Below, in pieces: positions 4,679 through 6,404 of a stretch of DNA of 6,404 nucleotides (position 1 is its first letter; every line of letters starts with the position of its first letter). The stretch is from the NCBI GenBank assembly GCA_016873525.1, contig VGXD01000123.1, positions 1-6,404 of the forward strand. The letters are read 5' to 3'. This DNA is from Nitrospira sp. Lineage in GTDB: Bacteria; Nitrospirota; Nitrospiria; Nitrospirales; Nitrospiraceae. Under the pieces are notes generated by a model that was given only the letters and a program-made list of their open reading frames with translations, was not told where the DNA came from and ran no database searches. Both the position numbers and the translations under genes were made by a program.

Positions 4679-5587
4679 ATGAGCAAGGAGCGGATAAAGA
4701 TCGCGCCGGAGTTCTACGACATCATGCCCCCCGAGTACCAGGACTTGGTCAATCGGGCGACCTACGGGAAGGAAGACCGGGGCTGGAAGGACATCGGATC
4801 GGCCAAGGAACTGATCGAGGAGCATTCGCTCTGCGCGGGCTGTCCGGAGTCCATGGCCTTCCGCTACATCCTGGCCTCCCTGCCGAACCCGGAAGATACC
4901 GTCATGGTGGGCTCCACCGGCTGCACCAGCCTGGTGTTCCCCCACGTCGCCGTCCACAACATTCACTCGCTCTTCGGCAATCAGAACGCGATCGCCTCGG
5001 GCCTCAAGCGCGCGCTCACCGTCCGGTTTCCCGGCCGCATCAAGGATGTGGTGGTGCTGGCCGGCGACGGGGCGACGGTGGACATCGGGCTGGATATGAC
5101 CCTCCAGGCCTGGTTCCGCCAGGAGAAGTTCACCACGATCTGCTTCGACAACGAACTCTACGCCAACACCGGCGGCCAGGAGAGCGGCTTGATGCAGAAG
5201 GGCTTCGTGGCCAAGATGGCGCCCGTCGGCAAGACTTTCGACAAGGTGCGCCTGCCCGAAATCGCCCGCGAGTCCGGGTGCCACTACGTGGTCCAATGCA
5301 CGGTCAGCAAGCCGTCCCTCGTGGAAAAGGTGATCCGGAACGCGGTCCATGTCGCCCGTGAAATCGGCCCGACGTATCTGCAGCTCTATACGCCCTGCAT
5401 CCTGGAAATCGGCAAGAACAGCATGGAAGGCCTCCAGGAGATGCGCGATTCGGAGAAGCCGACGGAACGGTTTGCCTTCAAGGAGTTCGTCAGCGAACCG
5501 GCCAAGCAGTTGCTCGCCGAACTCGCCGCCAAGGACAAAGAAAAGAAGGCCGCGGCCAAGGAGCAGTTGGCGGCCCAACAGGCCTAA
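4679..5587 (+). CDS. porB: Pyruvate/2-oxoacid:ferredoxin oxidoreductase, beta subunit
   Basis: A 302-residue beta subunit that binds thiamine diphosphate and a 4Fe-4S cluster, catalysing the chemistry together with the alpha subunit. ATG 4679 follows AGAGGAGG (4666-4673) by five bases. The N-terminus has a roughly 45-residue extension before HSLCAGCPE (Cys52, Cys55). Cys82 in GSTGCTS and Cys240 in YTPCILEIG are the other cluster ligand candidates, in the spacing seen in PorB proteins. The ThDP/Mg motif is GDGATVDIGLDMTLQAWFRQ (129-148), closed by DNELYANTGGQESG (157-170), the classic PorB signature. Cys240 lies in PCILEIG rather than the usual PCPTGW. The C-terminal 30 residues are Lys/Ala/Glu-rich and probably helical. 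It is cytoplasmic, and the gamma-subunit gene follows after 39 nt. Family assignment is secure; the substrate (pyruvate or 2-oxoglutarate) is not decided by sequence. Confidence 0.92.
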   Translation: MSKERIKIAPEFYDIMPPEYQDLVNRATYGKEDRGWKDIGSAKELIEEHSLCAGCPESMAFRYILASLPNPEDTVMVGSTGCTSLVFPHVAVHNIHSLFGNQNAIASGLKRALTVRFPGRIKDVVVLAGDGATVDIGLDMTLQAWFRQEKFTTICFDNELYANTGGQESGLMQKGFVAKMAPVGKTFDKVRLPEIARESGCHYVVQCTVSKPSLVEKVIRNAVHVAREIGPTYLQLYTPCILEIGKNSMEGLQEMRDSEKPTERFAFKEFVSEPAKQLLAELAAKDKEKKAAAKEQLAAQQA

Positions 5588-5626
5588 GACACCGAGCGCA
5601 TCGCAGACAGCCAGGAGGCAGAGAGC

Positions 5627-6331
5627 ATGATCAAGAAACGCATCAACATCCGGATGTCCGGGCTGGGCGGGCAAGGCGCCGTGACCGCCGCCCACGTCAT
5701 GGCCATGGCCGCGTCGAAGGACGGCAAGTTCGCCATTTCCAATCCGTTCTTCGGGGCGGAAAAGCGCATGGCCCCGGCCGAAAGCTACTGCCGGATCGGC
5801 ATCGAGCGGATCTACGACCGGGGCGAACTCGTCTTCCCGGACGTGATCGAAGTGTTTCACCCCCAGGTGATCACGATGGGCAAAAGCTACACCATGCCCT
5901 TCTATTCCGGCATCAAGGAAGGCGGCCTAGTGATCATCAACACCGACGCCCCCCTGCTCAGCGAGGAGGACATCCAGCGGCTGAACGATCTGCGCGTCGC
6001 GGTGTTCTACATCAACGGGACGCAGATCGCCCTGGAGGTGGCCGGCACCGAGCTGTCCACGAACATGACCATGATCGGCTCCGTCGCCGGCATCACCAAA
6101 TGCGTGTCCATGAACGCGCTGGACCTGGCCCTTCAGGAACGGTTCGGCAAGAAGTTCGTGGCCTCCGGCGGCACGGCCACGCTGGACGAGGCGATCAAGA
6201 AAAAATTCGCCAAGAAAGAAATGTTGCTGGCCAAGAACCTCGCCACGGTCAAGCGGGCCTACGAGATGGGCGTCGAATGGGCCGAGAAGAATAAATTCGA
6301 GTTGCAAGTGGCCGCCATGGCAGCCGCGTAA
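5627..6331 (+). CDS. porG: Pyruvate/2-oxoacid:ferredoxin oxidoreductase, gamma subunit
   Basis: A 234-residue gamma subunit, the domain that in related enzymes binds coenzyme A near the active site. ATG 5627 is preceded by AGGAGG (5613-5618) with an 8-nt gap. The N-terminus has the hallmark SGLGGQGAVTAAHVMAMAA (11-29). Next comes FFGAEKRMAPAESYCRI (41-57), matching the family pattern of Phe-Gly, Glu/Arg residues and a closing Arg-Ile. A downstream STNMTMIGSVAGIT segment corresponds to the usual Asn-Met-Gly-Ala region. Length is longer than the usual 180-190 residues, with an extra helical, Lys-rich C-terminal stretch ending VEWAEKNKFELQVAAMAAA. It is a cytoplasmic partner of the two preceding subunits. 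The spacing of 39 nt from the beta gene supports one operon. High confidence in family. Confidence 0.9.
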   Translation: MIKKRINIRMSGLGGQGAVTAAHVMAMAASKDGKFAISNPFFGAEKRMAPAESYCRIGIERIYDRGELVFPDVIEVFHPQVITMGKSYTMPFYSGIKEGGLVIINTDAPLLSEEDIQRLNDLRVAVFYINGTQIALEVAGTELSTNMTMIGSVAGITKCVSMNALDLALQERFGKKFVASGGTATLDEAIKKKFAKKEMLLAKNLATVKRAYEMGVEWAEKNKFELQVAAMAAA

Positions 6332-6351
6332 CGAACAGGGATACCCAACGC

Positions 6352-6404
6352 ATGTATAATATCGCGCAGGTCATCGAAGAGAAGTGCGTCGCCAAGAAAG
6401 GCTG
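6352..6404 (+). CDS. Ferredoxin-like small subunit of the oxidoreductase (partial, 5' end only)
   Basis: The frame from ATG 6352 reads MYNIAQVIEEKCVAKKG and continues out of the window; the next codon begins TG and is therefore Cys or Trp, or a stop if TGA. The start resembles bacterial-type ferredoxins in which a first Cys (here residue 12) is followed by a second Cys after Lys/Gly-rich residues, as in the small iron-sulfur subunit that closes five-subunit oxidoreductase operons (called forE/porE or similar). It starts 20 nt after the gamma stop codon, with only a weak AGGG (6337-6340) upstream. Identity rests on 17 residues plus gene order, and needs the downstream sequence. Confidence 0.65.
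   Translation, partial: MYNIAQVIEEKCVAKKG

Noticed and set aside
3275..5860. Long minus-strand open frames opposite the alpha and beta subunit genes
   Set aside because: Their translations are His/Asp/Arg/Gly-rich and low in structure, typical shadows of GC-rich genes on the other strand.
1..6404. CRISPR arrays, tRNA/rRNA genes, insertion sequences, phage genes
   Set aside because: No repeat-spacer arrays, no cloverleaf or rRNA-like sequence, and no transposase or integrase motifs were seen.

Overview
The window holds the 5' part of a five-gene 2-oxoacid:ferredoxin oxidoreductase operon (pyruvate- or 2-oxoglutarate-type, the CO2-fixing enzymes of the reductive TCA cycle), preceded by three small or medium accessory genes. 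All confidently called genes are on the + strand. The DNA is GC-rich, and the operon layout is CODH-beta-like subunit, alpha, beta, gamma, then a ferredoxin-like subunit. That layout and the separate CODH-beta-like subunit match what I remember of the five-subunit enzymes of Nitrospira and Hydrogenobacter/Aquificales. With the high GC content, a Nitrospira-type nitrite oxidiser (phylum Nitrospirota) is the best guess. This is inference from layout and family memory; no database was searched.

Layout. 1-323: no convincing + strand gene. There is a strong-looking sigma70-type promoter on the minus strand (-35 at 203-198, -10 at 180-175) inside a 6-bp dyad, pointing at a possible minus-strand gene that leaves the window at its left edge. 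A hairpin and a 13-bp tandem duplication follow. 324-740: DUF2203-family protein, with a terminator-like hairpin overlapping its stop codon. 805-1092: YciI-family small protein. 1103-2365: exported protein with signal peptide, N-terminal periplasmic-type domain, short coiled coil and TPR repeats. 2366-2694: 329-bp gap with a near-consensus sigma70 promoter (TTGACA, 18 bp, TATGAT) and an unusually long, structured leader of about 225 nt. 2695-3330, 3404-4612, 4679-5587 and 5627-6331: four oxidoreductase subunits, each with a recognisable Shine-Dalgarno site. 6352 to the end: first 17 codons of a ferredoxin-like fifth subunit.

How the genes work together. The alpha subunit (2-oxoacid/ThDP interface), beta subunit (ThDP and a 4Fe-4S cluster) and gamma subunit together make the catalytic core, which reversibly joins CO2 to an acyl-CoA using reduced ferredoxin. 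The terminal ferredoxin-like subunit probably delivers electrons. The first gene encodes the extra subunit typical of the five-subunit class, whose role I cannot derive from sequence. Pyruvate and 2-oxoglutarate specificity cannot be separated here. The most notable non-coding signals are the long leader of the operon, two strong intercistronic hairpins (after the first subunit gene, and directly against the beta-subunit ribosome binding site), and the dyad-embedded minus-strand promoter at the left end. The three upstream genes have weak or no Shine-Dalgarno sites and no obvious functional link to the oxidoreductase.
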